From the NCBI RefSeq assembly GCF_026157085.1, contig NZ_JANPVN010000001.1:806001-870000 (forward strand): a stretch of 64,000 nt of DNA, in the 5' to 3' direction. Below are positions 52,495 to 61,305 of the stretch, piece after piece; positions within the stretch are counted from its first letter, which is position 1; every line of letters starts with the position of its first letter. Source of the stretch: Sphingomicrobium arenosum (GTDB lineage Bacteria > Pseudomonadota > Alphaproteobacteria > Sphingomonadales > Sphingomonadaceae). Below the pieces are notes generated by a model, which was given only the letters and a program-made list of their open reading frames with translations, was not told the origin of the DNA and ran no database searches. The translations under genes and the position numbers were made by a program.

Positions 52495-53346
52495 TCAAGT
52501 CCCGGTGGCGCGTCGATCCGCGTTTTCGCCGCCGGTCAGGCGGTAGATCCCGCGCATGTCGCGGTCGGCTGCGAACCGCTCGGTCTGGCCGATCACCGTC
52601 TCGCCCGCGCCCAGCAGCAGCCCGCCATCGGGCTTGACCGCCTCGGCCATCCGATCGAAGGCCATGCGGCGCTTGTTATTATCGAAATAGAGCAGGACGT
52701 TGCGGCACAGAACGAGGTCGAACTTGCCGGGGCGCGGCGGCGCGTCGAACAGACTGCGCGCCTCGAAGCGGACCTTCGAGCGGATCTGGTCGACGACCCG
52801 CCACTGGTCGCCCTTTTCCTCGAACCAGCGGATGGTCTGCTGGATACCGAGCCCGCGCTGCACCTCGAAATGGGTGAAGGTCCCCTCGCGCGCGCGGTCG
52901 ATGACAGCGCGGCTGACGTCGGTGCCGACGATCTCGATGTCCCAGCCCGCCCAGGCGAGCGGGTCCTCGGCGATCATCATCGCGATCGAATAGGCTTCCT
53001 GCCCGGTCGAACAGCCCGCCGACCAGATCGACAGCTTGCGTTCCGATGCGCGCGCGGTCCGGATCGAGGGCAGCAGCTCCTTGTGAAGCATGTCGAAGGG
53101 CGCGCGGTCGCGGAAGAAATAGGTTTCGTTGTTGAGCAGCGCCTCGACCACTTCCTCGGACAGGCGCGCATCCTTGTTCATCACCAGCTCGGCGATGAGT
53201 TCGTCGATGCTCTCGATCTTGCGGGCCCGCAGCACCGAGGACAGCGCCGTCTCGATGCGCCAGCGGCGGCTCATGGTGAGCTGCTGACCGGTCCGCGCTT
53301 CGAGGAGGCCGGCGAGAATACGGCTCGAACTGTCACTAATCGCCAT
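52495..53346 (-). CDS. cheR: Chemotaxis protein methyltransferase CheR
   Basis: CheR methylates glutamates of chemoreceptors using SAM, opposing CheB. The 283-residue protein has the all-alpha N-terminal domain, NNETYFFRDRAPF, the SAM site WSAGCSTGQEAYSIAM, and LCRNVLLYFD. The start at 53346 overlaps the cheB stop as TGATG. It is the last gene of the chpT-cheAWYBR cluster; no chemoreceptor gene is present in the window. Confidence 0.96.
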   Translation of the reverse strand: MAISDSSSRILAGLLEARTGQQLTMSRRWRIETALSSVLRARKIESIDELIAELVMNKDARLSEEVVEALLNNETYFFRDRAPFDMLHKELLPSIRTARASERKLSIWSAGCSTGQEAYSIAMMIAEDPLAWAGWDIEIVGTDVSRAVIDRAREGTFTHFEVQRGLGIQQTIRWFEEKGDQWRVVDQIRSKVRFEARSLFDAPPRPGKFDLVLCRNVLLYFDNNKRRMAFDRMAEAVKPDGGLLLGAGETVIGQTERFAADRDMRGIYRLTGGENADRRATGT

Positions 53347-54452
53347 CAGCCATGGCCTCCCACGCGTTTGGCGACGTGACGCGCCAGCTCGCCCGGCGTG
53401 CCGAGACGGCAGGCGAGGCCATGTTCGAAGATCGAGCGGGGCATGCCCCATACGGCGCTGGAGGCTTCGTCCTGCGCAAAGATCGCCGAGCCGCAAGCGA
53501 CGAGCTTCTGCCCGCCGATGGTGCCGTCCCGTCCCATGCCCGTGAGGACGACCCCGCAGGCGCGCTCGCCGCAGGCCTCGGCGGCGGAGGCGAACATCGG
53601 GTCGACCGAAGGCATGCAGCCGGTCGGCTGCTTGTCCTTGTTGATCGAGGCCATCAGCCCCTGCTTGGTGGCGCGCACTTCGAGATGCCCGTCGCCGGGC
53701 GCGATATAAATGCGGTCGGCGAGCAGCGGATGCCCCTGTTCGGCGACATGGCAGGGCCGGTTGGCAAAGCGGGTTAGCTGGCGCGCGAAAACGGGCATGA
53801 AGGCGCCGGGCAAATGTTGGGTGACGCAGATGGGCACGCCGATCTTGGGCGGCAACGCTTCGAAGAAGGCGGCCAGCGCGTGAATGCCGCCGGTGGAGGC
53901 GCCGATCAGCAGGACGTCGATCTCGCCGCCTCGGTCGCTGCGCAACCCCGCCTCGACCACCGGGGGCGGCGGGGCGAAGGTGCGTGCCAGATGCTTGGGA
54001 ACCGCGCCCGACTTGGCGAGCGCGCGCAATTTGCCGAGCAGCACCTCGGTGAACGTACCGCCGAAGCGGCCGGTCCCTGGTTTGGGGAGCGTGTCGGAAG
54101 CGCCCATGGCGAGCGCGCGGACCGTCGCCTCGGCGCCTTCCTCGGCGAGAGAGGAACAGACCAGGACCTGCGCGCCGCGCGAAGTCTCGAGGATCTCGGG
54201 CAGCTTTTCCAGACCGCCTGCCCCCGGCATTTCGAGATCGAGGAGGACGATGTCGCAATCCACGGTCTTCAATTGTTCGATCGCATCCTCGGCGGTCGCG
54301 GCATCGGCGACCACCTTGAACTGCGGATCGGTCTCGATCATCCGCGACAGGACGGCGCGCGCGACGGTGCTGTCATCGACGACCATCAGGCGCACGGTCC
54401 TCGGCGCCCCGGGCGCCGGCCGCTGAATGTTCGAGGCGAGCGACCCGGCCAT
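53346..54452 (-). CDS. cheB: Chemotaxis protein-glutamate methylesterase CheB
   Basis: CheB removes methyl groups from receptors when phosphorylated by CheA. The 368 residues have an N-terminal receiver (MVVDDSTVARAVLSRMIE, phosphoacceptor Asp in VLLDLEMPGAGG) and a C-terminal esterase domain. Its triad lies in IGASTGGIHAL (Ser), VTQHLPGAF (His) and GMGRDGTIGG (Asp). It lies 17 nt after cheY and overlaps cheR. Confidence 0.96.
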   Translation of the reverse strand: MAGSLASNIQRPAPGAPRTVRLMVVDDSTVARAVLSRMIETDPQFKVVADAATAEDAIEQLKTVDCDIVLLDLEMPGAGGLEKLPEILETSRGAQVLVCSSLAEEGAEATVRALAMGASDTLPKPGTGRFGGTFTEVLLGKLRALAKSGAVPKHLARTFAPPPPVVEAGLRSDRGGEIDVLLIGASTGGIHALAAFFEALPPKIGVPICVTQHLPGAFMPVFARQLTRFANRPCHVAEQGHPLLADRIYIAPGDGHLEVRATKQGLMASINKDKQPTGCMPSVDPMFASAAEACGERACGVVLTGMGRDGTIGGQKLVACGSAIFAQDEASSAVWGMPRSIFEHGLACRLGTPGELARHVAKRVGGHG

Positions 54453-54469
54453 ATGCTGGCGGGGCGCTC

Positions 54470-54838
54470 TTAGGCGACGCCGACGAGTTGCAGTTTGACG
54501 TGCAGGGTCTCGCGGTCGAAGGGCTTCATCACATATTCGTCGGCACCGGCCTCCAATGCGGCGCGGATGTGCGCCATGTCGTTCTCGGTGGTGCAGAAGA
54601 CGACCTTGGGCTGATTGGCATGGCCGCCCTGGCGCAGGAGCTTGAGGAATTCCATGCCGCTCATCACGGGCATGTTCCAGTCGAGCAGCACGACGTCGGG
54701 CATCGCGTTGTTCTGGCAGAAGTCCAGCGCTTCCTTGCCGTCGCCGGCTTCCTCGACCTTGAATTCAAGCGTTTCGAGGATGTGACGCGCAACCTTGCGG
54801 ATCACCTTGGAGTCATCGACGATCAAACAGGTCTTCAT
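54470..54838 (-). CDS. cheY: Chemotaxis response regulator CheY
   Basis: This is a 122-residue single-domain receiver. The acid pocket is CLIVDDSKVIRK, the phosphorylation site Asp is in VVLLDWNMPVMSG, the conserved Thr is in FCTTENDM, and the Lys is in VMKPFD. It would bind the flagellar motor, or serve as a phosphate sink if several CheY proteins exist. It is located between cheW and cheB. A CtrA-like site lies 52 nt upstream. Confidence 0.95.
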   Translation of the reverse strand: MKTCLIVDDSKVIRKVARHILETLEFKVEEAGDGKEALDFCQNNAMPDVVLLDWNMPVMSGMEFLKLLRQGGHANQPKVVFCTTENDMAHIRAALEAGADEYVMKPFDRETLHVKLQLVGVA

Positions 54839-54889
54839 GTCGGTGGGCCTTCATTGTCTCGGTTCGGTACAAACCATAAGGGGTAAAAG

Positions 54890-54904
54890 GTAACAGCGGG
54901 TTAA
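54890..54904. promoter_or_regulatory. Candidate CtrA binding site upstream of cheY
   Basis: GTAA-N7-TTAA (54890-54893 and 54901-54904) differs by one base from the CtrA consensus TTAA-N7-TTAA. It lies between the cheW stop and the cheY start, partly over the cheW stop codon. Its function is inference. Confidence 0.35.
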
Positions 54905-55347
54905 GCAGCCGCACGTTCGTTCGATTGCGGTCCGGCGATCAGCTTGGCGATATCGACGAGCAGGATCGGCCCCTCGTCGGTCTCGACCATGCCGGCGGCG
55001 ACCCGCTCCCAGCCATCGCCCATGGCGGCGCGGACCGCATTGGGTTCGCCGCGCGCCTCGATGACGTCCTCGACGGTATCGACGCTCAGTGCATAATGGT
55101 GGCCGTCCACTTCGACCACGGCGGCCTCGTGGATCTCGCCGGGGGTGAAGTCGGTCTTGCCCAGATCGAGCGCGAGCTTGCAGTCGACCACGGTGAGCAC
55201 GCGGCTGCGCAGCGCCGACAGGCCGGCGAGATGCTTGGGCGCGCGCGGCACGGGCGACAGCGTATCCAGCTCGATCACCGATTCGACCATCGCGGCGTCG
55301 AACGCCACCCGGCTGCCGCCGATGCTGACGATGAGGAGAAGGTCCAT
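54901..55347 (-). CDS. cheW: Chemotaxis coupling protein CheW
   Basis: CheW couples receptors to CheA. The 148 residues form one CheW domain with the pattern VAFDAAMVESVIEL, APKHLAGLSALRSRVLTVVD, YALSVDTVEDVIEA and GPILLVDIAKL. It follows cheA after 2 nt. Its length fits the family, though the opening residues (LLLIVSIGG) are somewhat hydrophobic. Confidence 0.93.
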   Translation of the reverse strand: MDLLLIVSIGGSRVAFDAAMVESVIELDTLSPVPRAPKHLAGLSALRSRVLTVVDCKLALDLGKTDFTPGEIHEAAVVEVDGHHYALSVDTVEDVIEARGEPNAVRAAMGDGWERVAAGMVETDEGPILLVDIAKLIAGPQSNERAAA

Positions 55348-55349
55348 GG

Positions 55350-57728
55350 CTATTGTCCTCCGGCCACCGCGCGCAGGGCCATGAGCAGGCCCGCACGGTC
55401 GTAACGATAGATGCTGTCGTCATCGCCCTCGGGCGACTTGCGCAGCTTGAGCAATTTGGCGGTTTCGCTGTCGGCGAAGGCCTCGAGATCGTCGACCGAG
55501 CGGATGACGAGCGCGGCATCGCGCGCCGCATCGCTGTCGGCATCGACGACGCGATAGCCCGACGCCTCGACGATCGGGCGCAGCATATTGCGCATCCACG
55601 GGTCGCTCGCCGGGAGCGCGCAGATGAGCCCGTCGGCCCGGTCGGCATTTTCGTTCGCATGGCGCGCGAAGAGCCAGTGCGCGTCGACCAGTTCGGCGGG
55701 TTCCTCGCCCACCAGGCTGATGCCGGTGACCGCGCCCTGCCCTTCGGCCGGGATGACGTCGTGGTCGAGCGCCTTGATGTCGATGACCTGGTCGAAGGCA
55801 TAGCCGATCTCGGTCTCGCCGTCCGACAGGCGGAACAGGCGAACAGTCTCGCGGCCCTGAAGGTCGGCGAGATCATCGAAGCCGGTGGCCGGCAGGATGT
55901 CTTCGCCCAGCTGGACACGGAGAAGGCCGCCGGCCTGCGTGAACTTGGCCACGGGCACGTCCTCGATACGATCGACGGTGCCGAGGCGGACGACGCGGCG
56001 CTGGCCGCCGAGGCCGCGGAACAGGAGCAGCTCGACGAGATCGTCGTTGGCGGCGGTCTTTTCCTCGGCCACGCGAGCAGCGCGTTCCTGCTTCTCGAGC
56101 TTGACCCCGCCGACGGCAGCGAGACCCGCCGTGTCGAACAGGAGGATGGGGCTGCCATCGTCGGCCAGCGTGGTGCCGGCATAAAGGCCGGTCGCCATCA
56201 CCGCGGGCGCGGCGGGCTTGACCACCAGCTCTTCATGATCGTGGATCTTGTCGACCGCGAGCGCATAGACGTCGCCGCCGGCCGGGCGCAGCACGACCAG
56301 CGTGCGATCCTCGTCCGCGACATCGCTGTCGAGACCGAGGATGTCGGCCAGCGCGACCTCGGGGACACGGCGGCCGCGAATGGTGGCGACCCCTGCCCCG
56401 CCGATCTTCTCGAGCGTGACGCTAGAGCCGTTGGCGCGCACGATTTCCTCGATCGCCGAGCGCGGGATGGCGAAGCTCTGAGCGCCGATCGAGACGGTGA
56501 GCGCGGGAATGATGGTGAGGGTGAGCGGCACGCGCAGGGTCATGCGGGTGCCTTCGCCGGCAGTGCTGTCGACCTCGACGATGCCGCCGATACGCTCGAC
56601 GTTCGAGCGCACCACGTCCATGCCGACGCCGCGGCCCGAGACCGAGGTGACGGCCTTGGCGGTCGACAGGCCGGCCTCGAAGATAAGCGCGAGCTTTTCG
56701 GCATGGCTCATCTCGGCGGCCGTCGCCTTGTCGACGAGGCCGTTGGCGATGGCCTTGGCGACGATTTTCTCGGCGTCGACGCCCTTGCCGTCATCGGCGA
56801 TGTCGATGAGGATCTGGTTGCCCGACTGGCGCGCCGAGACCGACAGCATGCCGATCTCGCGCTTGCCCGACTGGAGGCGTTCGGCGGGGGCTTCGATGCC
56901 ATGGTCGATGGCGTTGCGGATGATGTGCGTCAGCGGATCGCGGATCATCTCGATCATCTCGCGATCCAATTCGACGTCGCCGCCGTCGATGTCGACCATC
57001 ACCTGCTTGCCCAATTCGTTGGACAAATCGCGCACCATGCGTGGCAGCGCGACGAAGAGGTTCTCGATGCGCTGCATGCGAGTGCGGGTGATGCTGTCGC
57101 GCATTTCCGCGATGATGCCCGACAGGCGCTCGAAGGCCCCCTGGACAGCGACATCCTCGGGCGCCTCGCGCAGGCGGCGGGCGAGTTCGTTGCGCGCCAG
57201 CACCATGTCGGACACGCCGCTCATCACGCGATCGAGCAGTTCGACCGACAGGCGAATGGTGCGCGGCGCGGCGTTGGGACTTGCGCCAATGGTGGTGGTG
57301 GTCTTCGCGGCATCGTCGGCCTCGGCAACGGGTTCGCTCGCCACCTCGACGACCGCGCCGGCTTCGGCCGACAGTGCGGCGATGAGCGCGCTGTCGTCAC
57401 CCTCGGGCAGCGGTTCGCCGCGGTCGATGATCTCGATCATTTCGCCGATGCGGTCGATGATGCGCAGCACCGCCGACACGAGGTCGGCGTCCGCCTGGCG
57501 ACGCCCGGCCCGCACGTCGGCGAGCGCATCCTCGGCCGCATGGCTCAGGCTCTCGAGGCGCGGGAAATCGAAGAAGCCGCAATTGCCCTTCACCGTGTGG
57601 ACGAAGCGGAAGATGCTATCGAGCCGCGCGCGGTCGTGCGGCTCGGCTTCCCAAGCCACGATCTCGCCACCCAGCGATTCGAGCATTTCGCGGCTTTCCG
57701 CGACAAAATCGGCAATCAGATCATCCAT
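55350..57728 (-). CDS. cheA: Chemotaxis histidine kinase CheA with extra C-terminal domains
   Basis: CheA autophosphorylates and passes phosphate to CheY and CheB. The 792 residues have an HPt domain (His in FVHTVKGNCGFF), a dimerisation helix, and a HATPase domain (HIIRNAIDHGIEAP, DDGKGVD, SGRGVGMDVV). A CheW-like P5 domain follows (EEIVRANGSSV). A further CheW-like block and a segment resembling a receiver (LICALPASDPWMRNMLR) come after P5 in the last ~190 residues. P2 is reduced to a linker. The ATG at 57728 is chosen; the longer frame from 57782 has no ribosome site. Confidence 0.93.
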   Translation of the reverse strand: MDDLIADFVAESREMLESLGGEIVAWEAEPHDRARLDSIFRFVHTVKGNCGFFDFPRLESLSHAAEDALADVRAGRRQADADLVSAVLRIIDRIGEMIEIIDRGEPLPEGDDSALIAALSAEAGAVVEVASEPVAEADDAAKTTTTIGASPNAAPRTIRLSVELLDRVMSGVSDMVLARNELARRLREAPEDVAVQGAFERLSGIIAEMRDSITRTRMQRIENLFVALPRMVRDLSNELGKQVMVDIDGGDVELDREMIEMIRDPLTHIIRNAIDHGIEAPAERLQSGKREIGMLSVSARQSGNQILIDIADDGKGVDAEKIVAKAIANGLVDKATAAEMSHAEKLALIFEAGLSTAKAVTSVSGRGVGMDVVRSNVERIGGIVEVDSTAGEGTRMTLRVPLTLTIIPALTVSIGAQSFAIPRSAIEEIVRANGSSVTLEKIGGAGVATIRGRRVPEVALADILGLDSDVADEDRTLVVLRPAGGDVYALAVDKIHDHEELVVKPAAPAVMATGLYAGTTLADDGSPILLFDTAGLAAVGGVKLEKQERAARVAEEKTAANDDLVELLLFRGLGGQRRVVRLGTVDRIEDVPVAKFTQAGGLLRVQLGEDILPATGFDDLADLQGRETVRLFRLSDGETEIGYAFDQVIDIKALDHDVIPAEGQGAVTGISLVGEEPAELVDAHWLFARHANENADRADGLICALPASDPWMRNMLRPIVEASGYRVVDADSDAARDAALVIRSVDDLEAFADSETAKLLKLRKSPEGDDDSIYRYDRAGLLMALRAVAGGQ

Positions 57729-57788
57729 CGGCGCATCAGCCTCACAAGATTTGCTTCTCTCTTGTGAAAGCTCATGGCTCATGAAGGG

Positions 57789-57803
57789 TTAAAGCGTCGT
57801 TAG
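57789..57803. promoter_or_regulatory. Candidate CtrA binding site upstream of cheA
   Basis: TTAA-N7-TTAG (57789-57792 and 57800-57803) differs by one base from the CtrA consensus TTAA-N7-TTAA. It lies about 60 nt before the cheA ATG, in the 111-nt gap behind chpT. The hairpin ACCGTT-A-AACGGT (57828-57840) is adjacent and ends at the chpT stop. Confidence 0.5.
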
Positions 57804-57839
57804 CGACACATGCTCATTGCCACGTTTACCGTTAAACGG

Positions 57840-58472
57840 TCAGCCGTGCAGCGTCGCACCGATCATCGCGACGGTCTCCGCCGGCGAGGAAAATTGCACC
57901 GCCCCGCCCTGCGATGCCGCCAGCTGGCGCGCGAGCAAGGCGCCCGCCGCGCGCGGTTCGGCGTCATGCGCCCCCGCGCCCTCGAGCGTGGCGCGAATGT
58001 TGGGGTCGATGATGAGCCGCGGGCCTTCGGCGCGGATGACCAATTCGATCTCGTCGCCGCGCCGCTCGGCGCCGACGTCGAGTTTGCCGCCACGGACCAG
58101 CGCGTCACCGGCGATCATCGCGAGGTTGAGCAGCAGCTTCACCGCATCCTTGGGTAGCCGCGGTTCCTCGACCATCCACCCCAGTTCGATGCGCTTTTCG
58201 GCGCCGAACAGCCCGGCGAGCGCGGCCTTGGCCTCGCCGGTGTCGATCTCGCTGCCGAACCCGCCGGCAGCGCCGAAAGCAAGGCGAAAGAATTTCAGCT
58301 TGTTGGCGGTCGCCGCCGCGCTTTCGCCGATCAATTCGATCACGCGTTCGCGCATTTCGGCGTCATGTTCGTCGGCGAGCAGCTCGACACCATTGTTGAG
58401 CGCCCCCACCGGGCTCATCAGGTCGTGGCACAGGCGGCTGCACAGCAGCGCGGCGAATTCGGTCTCGTTCAT
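57840..58472 (-). CDS. chpT: Histidine phosphotransferase ChpT
   Basis: ChpT relays phosphate from CckA to CtrA and CpdR in the alphaproteobacterial cell-cycle circuit. The 210-residue protein has the dimerisation helices with the phosphoacceptor His in LLCSRLCHDLMSPVGALNNG (His near 16), the ChpT signature. A degenerate ATPase-like domain follows, with no ATP-binding motif. The ATG at 58472 (MNETEF) is chosen; 58484 is possible. Its position directly upstream of cheA links the CtrA relay to chemotaxis. DivL is at 10319. Confidence 0.9.
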   Translation of the reverse strand: MNETEFAALLCSRLCHDLMSPVGALNNGVELLADEHDAEMRERVIELIGESAAATANKLKFFRLAFGAAGGFGSEIDTGEAKAALAGLFGAEKRIELGWMVEEPRLPKDAVKLLLNLAMIAGDALVRGGKLDVGAERRGDEIELVIRAEGPRLIIDPNIRATLEGAGAHDAEPRAAGALLARQLAASQGGAVQFSSPAETVAMIGATLHG

Positions 58473-58559
58473 GGGCCAAGGCATGACGGGCCAAGCGCCG
58501 CCATGCAACCCCCGTCGCATCGCTATTGAACCCGTCGCGGCGGCTCCCATATCGGGCTC

Positions 58560-59504
58560 ATGGGTGGGGGAATGCCTATCGCGCTCGAGGCGCAACATGC
58601 CGGCTGGCGGCTCGACCGGGCGGTCACCGCGCTTGCCGGCGGCCTGTCGCGCGAACGCGTAAAGAAGCTCATCAGCCAGGGCGCGCTCGAAGGCGATGGC
58701 GGCGCGGTGCGCGATCCCGCCATCAAGGTGAAGGGCACCGAGCGCTTCACCCTCACCGTGCCCGAACCGACGCCCCATCATGCGGTGCCGCAGGACATTC
58801 CGCTGGTGGTCGTCCACGAGGACGATCATCTGCTCGTCGTCGACAAGCCCGCCGGCCTCGTCGTCCACCCGGCGGCGGGCAATCTCGACGGCACGCTGGT
58901 CAATGCGCTGCTGCATCATTGCAAGGGCCGCCTGTCGGGCATCAACGGCGTAGCGCGACCCGGCATCGTCCACCGTATCGACAAGGACACCTCGGGCCTG
59001 CTCGTGATCGCCAAGACCGACGTCGCGCATGAAGGGCTCGCCAAGCAATTCGCCGCGCACAGCATCGACCGGCGCTATATCGCCATTGCCTCGGGCCTCA
59101 TCATGGCCGGCGAAGGCAGCGTCGATGCCCCCCTCGCCCGTTCCAACGCCAATCGCAAGAAGATGGCGGTGGTGGCCGAGGGGCGCGGCAAGCGCGCTGT
59201 AACCCATTGGACCAAGCTTTCGAACCTTAAGGGTGCGACGCAGGTCGAATGCCGATTGGAGACGGGACGCACCCACCAGGTGCGCGTCCACATGGCGCAT
59301 CTGGGTCATCCGCTCGTGGGCGATCCCTTTTACGGTCGCACGCGAAAGGAGCATCGCGAGCTGTTGAAAAGACTGGAGTTTTCGAGACAGGCGCTCCACG
59401 CCGCCGAATTGGGGTTCATCCATCCGGCATCGGGCGAGCATCTGTCGTTTCAAAGTGACCTTCCACCCGACATGAGGGAACTGGTGGCGGCACTTCACGT
59501 ATAG
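58560..59504 (+). CDS. rluD: RluA-family 23S rRNA pseudouridine synthase (RluD-like)
   Basis: This enzyme isomerises uridine to pseudouridine in rRNA; RluD acts on helix 69 (positions 1911, 1915, 1917). The 314 residues contain an N-terminal S4 RNA-binding domain (LSRERVKKLISQGAL) and the catalytic core with the Asp in PGIVHRIDKDTSGLL. The family pattern LETGRTHQVRVHM is also present. Start: ATG at 58560 or the in-frame ATG at 58572, which lies behind a G-rich stretch. It is divergent from chpT. Confidence 0.93.
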   Translation: MGGGMPIALEAQHAGWRLDRAVTALAGGLSRERVKKLISQGALEGDGGAVRDPAIKVKGTERFTLTVPEPTPHHAVPQDIPLVVVHEDDHLLVVDKPAGLVVHPAAGNLDGTLVNALLHHCKGRLSGINGVARPGIVHRIDKDTSGLLVIAKTDVAHEGLAKQFAAHSIDRRYIAIASGLIMAGEGSVDAPLARSNANRKKMAVVAEGRGKRAVTHWTKLSNLKGATQVECRLETGRTHQVRVHMAHLGHPLVGDPFYGRTRKEHRELLKRLEFSRQALHAAELGFIHPASGEHLSFQSDLPPDMRELVAALHV

Positions 59505-59591
59505 GATAGGGACGGCTATACAGGTCGGCCCCCTGAAATGGGGCGTCGCGCAAACCCCGACGGTGACGGCGCGACGGCAAAAGGAGCAAGA

Positions 59592-60506
59592 ATGGCCAAG
59601 AGTGCGGCACTATCGATCCCCTCGACTGGCGGTGAGGACGGCCTCAACCGCTATCTGTCGGAGATCAAGAAATTCCCCATCCTCACGCCCGAGGACGAGT
59701 TCATGCTCGCGGTGCGTTGGAAGGAACAGGGCGATACCGAGGCGGCCGCGCAGCTGGTCAACTCGCACCTCAGGCTCGTCGCCAAGATCGCGATGGGCTA
59801 TCGCGGCTACGGTCTGCCTGTCTCCGAGCTCATCTCCGAGGGCAATATCGGCCTCATGCAGGGAGTGAAGAAGTTCGATCCCGACCGGGGTTTCCGCGTC
59901 GCCACCTATGCGATGTGGTGGATCCGCGCCTCGATCCAGGAATTCATCCTGCGCTCGTGGAGCCTCGTGAAGATGGGGACCACCGCGGCACAGAAGAAGC
60001 TGTTCTTCAACCTGCGCCGGATGAAGAATCAGATCGAGGCTTTCGACGAGGGTGATCTTCATCCCGACGATGTCGCCAAGATCGCGACCGAACTCGGCGT
60101 GTCCGAAGACGACGTCATCTCGATGAACCGCCGCATGGCACGCGGGGGCGACAGCTCGCTCAATGCGCCGATGCGCGCCGGGGACGAAGATGGCGAATCG
60201 CAGTGGATGGACCTGCTCCATTCCGAAGAGCCGCTCCAGGACGAGATCGTCGCCGACGAGGAAGAGCGTCAGGTGCGCCACGAATTGCTGATGGCCGCGA
60301 TGGACGCCCTCAATGACCGCGAGAAGCACATCCTCACCGAGCGCCGCCTGTCGGAAAATCCGAAGACGCTCGAGGATCTCAGCCAGGTCTATGGCGTCAG
60401 CCGCGAGCGCATCCGCCAGATCGAGGTCCGCGCCTTCGAGAAATTGCAGGCCGCGCTCGTCAAGATGGCCGAGGAACAGCGCTATCTGATCGACGACGCC
60501 GCCTGA
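59592..60506 (+). CDS. rpoH: RNA polymerase heat-shock sigma factor RpoH (sigma-32)
   Basis: RpoH directs transcription of chaperone and protease genes on heat stress. The 304 residues have region 2 (TYAMWWIRASIQEFILRSW), the RpoH box (QKKLFFNLRRMKN, near residue 135) that separates it from RpoD, and region 4 (SRERIRQIEVRAFEKLQ). The ATG at 59592 is preceded by AAGGAG, and an 18-residue upstream extension is discarded. A GCCCC/GGGGC hairpin (59528-59544) lies in the leader about 50 nt before the start. Confidence 0.97.
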   Translation: MAKSAALSIPSTGGEDGLNRYLSEIKKFPILTPEDEFMLAVRWKEQGDTEAAAQLVNSHLRLVAKIAMGYRGYGLPVSELISEGNIGLMQGVKKFDPDRGFRVATYAMWWIRASIQEFILRSWSLVKMGTTAAQKKLFFNLRRMKNQIEAFDEGDLHPDDVAKIATELGVSEDDVISMNRRMARGGDSSLNAPMRAGDEDGESQWMDLLHSEEPLQDEIVADEEERQVRHELLMAAMDALNDREKHILTERRLSENPKTLEDLSQVYGVSRERIRQIEVRAFEKLQAALVKMAEEQRYLIDDAA

Positions 60507-60513
60507 GGCTAGT

Positions 60514-61305
60514 CTAGAGACCCGATACCGTCATGAAGGGGCGCCAGTTCTCGAACTCGGCGCCCCATTCATAGGCCGCATGGCCGACACCGGCGGTGAC
60601 CAGCACTCCCGCCATTCCCATGCGACAGGCACCCCACATGTCGGTCGCCGGATTATCGCCCACCATCACGCAATCCGCCGGATCGGGATCGCCCGCGAGG
60701 CGCAGCGCATGCTCGTAGATCGGCCGGTGGGGCTTGCCGTAGAATTGCACGCGGCCACCCCGCGCCGCGACCTCGTCGGCGAGCGCGCCCGCGCAGACGA
60801 CCTCTTCGCCGCGGTGGATAACGATGCGGTCAGGGTTGAGGCAATGGACGAGCAGGTCCTGCTCGACCCAGGCGCCGATCTCTTCCTCATATTCTGCAAC
60901 GGACGCGCGAACTTCGTCCAGCCCGGTGAGCGCGATTTCCTCCACGGCCTCGCCGCGAATGGCGATGTCGACACCATGGGCGGTGAGATCGTCATAATCA
61001 TAGCGGCTGCCCGCGAACCCGACCTTGCGCGGCGGATGGGTCAGTGCCTCGATCCCCGCCTGCCCGGAGGAGGTGAGATGGTCCCAACTCGCACGCGGCA
61101 GGCCCATGGCGACAAGGTCGGCCTCGACGCGATCTGCCGGGCGCGGCGCGTTGGTGACGATGACGATGGTCCGCCCCTCGCCTTTCCAGCGCTCGAAGCG
61201 CCGGGCGACGCCCGGAAACAGCCGCGCGCCGTCGTGGATCACCCCCCAGACATCGCACAGGATAGTGCGATAGCGCGCCGGAAGCGCGCCCAGATCATCG
61301 CTCAT
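60514..61305 (-). CDS. HAD-superfamily hydrolase (TIGR01459 type)
   Basis: This 263-residue HAD phosphatase belongs to the NagD/PGP-like subgroup, TIGR01459 by overall pattern. Motif I is ILCDVWGVIHDG, motif II is IVTNAPRP, and the C-terminal motif is VMVGDNPATDMWGA. The cap domain is the C2 type between them. The substrate is unknown. It overlaps the symporter gene by ATGA. The Trp in place of the second Asp of motif I (DxD read as DVW) is shared by this subgroup. Confidence 0.88.
   Translation of the reverse strand: MSDDLGALPARYRTILCDVWGVIHDGARLFPGVARRFERWKGEGRTIVIVTNAPRPADRVEADLVAMGLPRASWDHLTSSGQAGIEALTHPPRKVGFAGSRYDYDDLTAHGVDIAIRGEAVEEIALTGLDEVRASVAEYEEEIGAWVEQDLLVHCLNPDRIVIHRGEEVVCAGALADEVAARGGRVQFYGKPHRPIYEHALRLAGDPDPADCVMVGDNPATDMWGACRMGMAGVLVTAGVGHAAYEWGAEFENWRPFMTVSGL

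Noticed and set aside
55353..57767. 804-codon open frame on the plus strand
   Set aside because: It is fully antisense to cheA, whose domains are clear. The translation is low-complexity (His/Asp/Arg-rich) and matches nothing.
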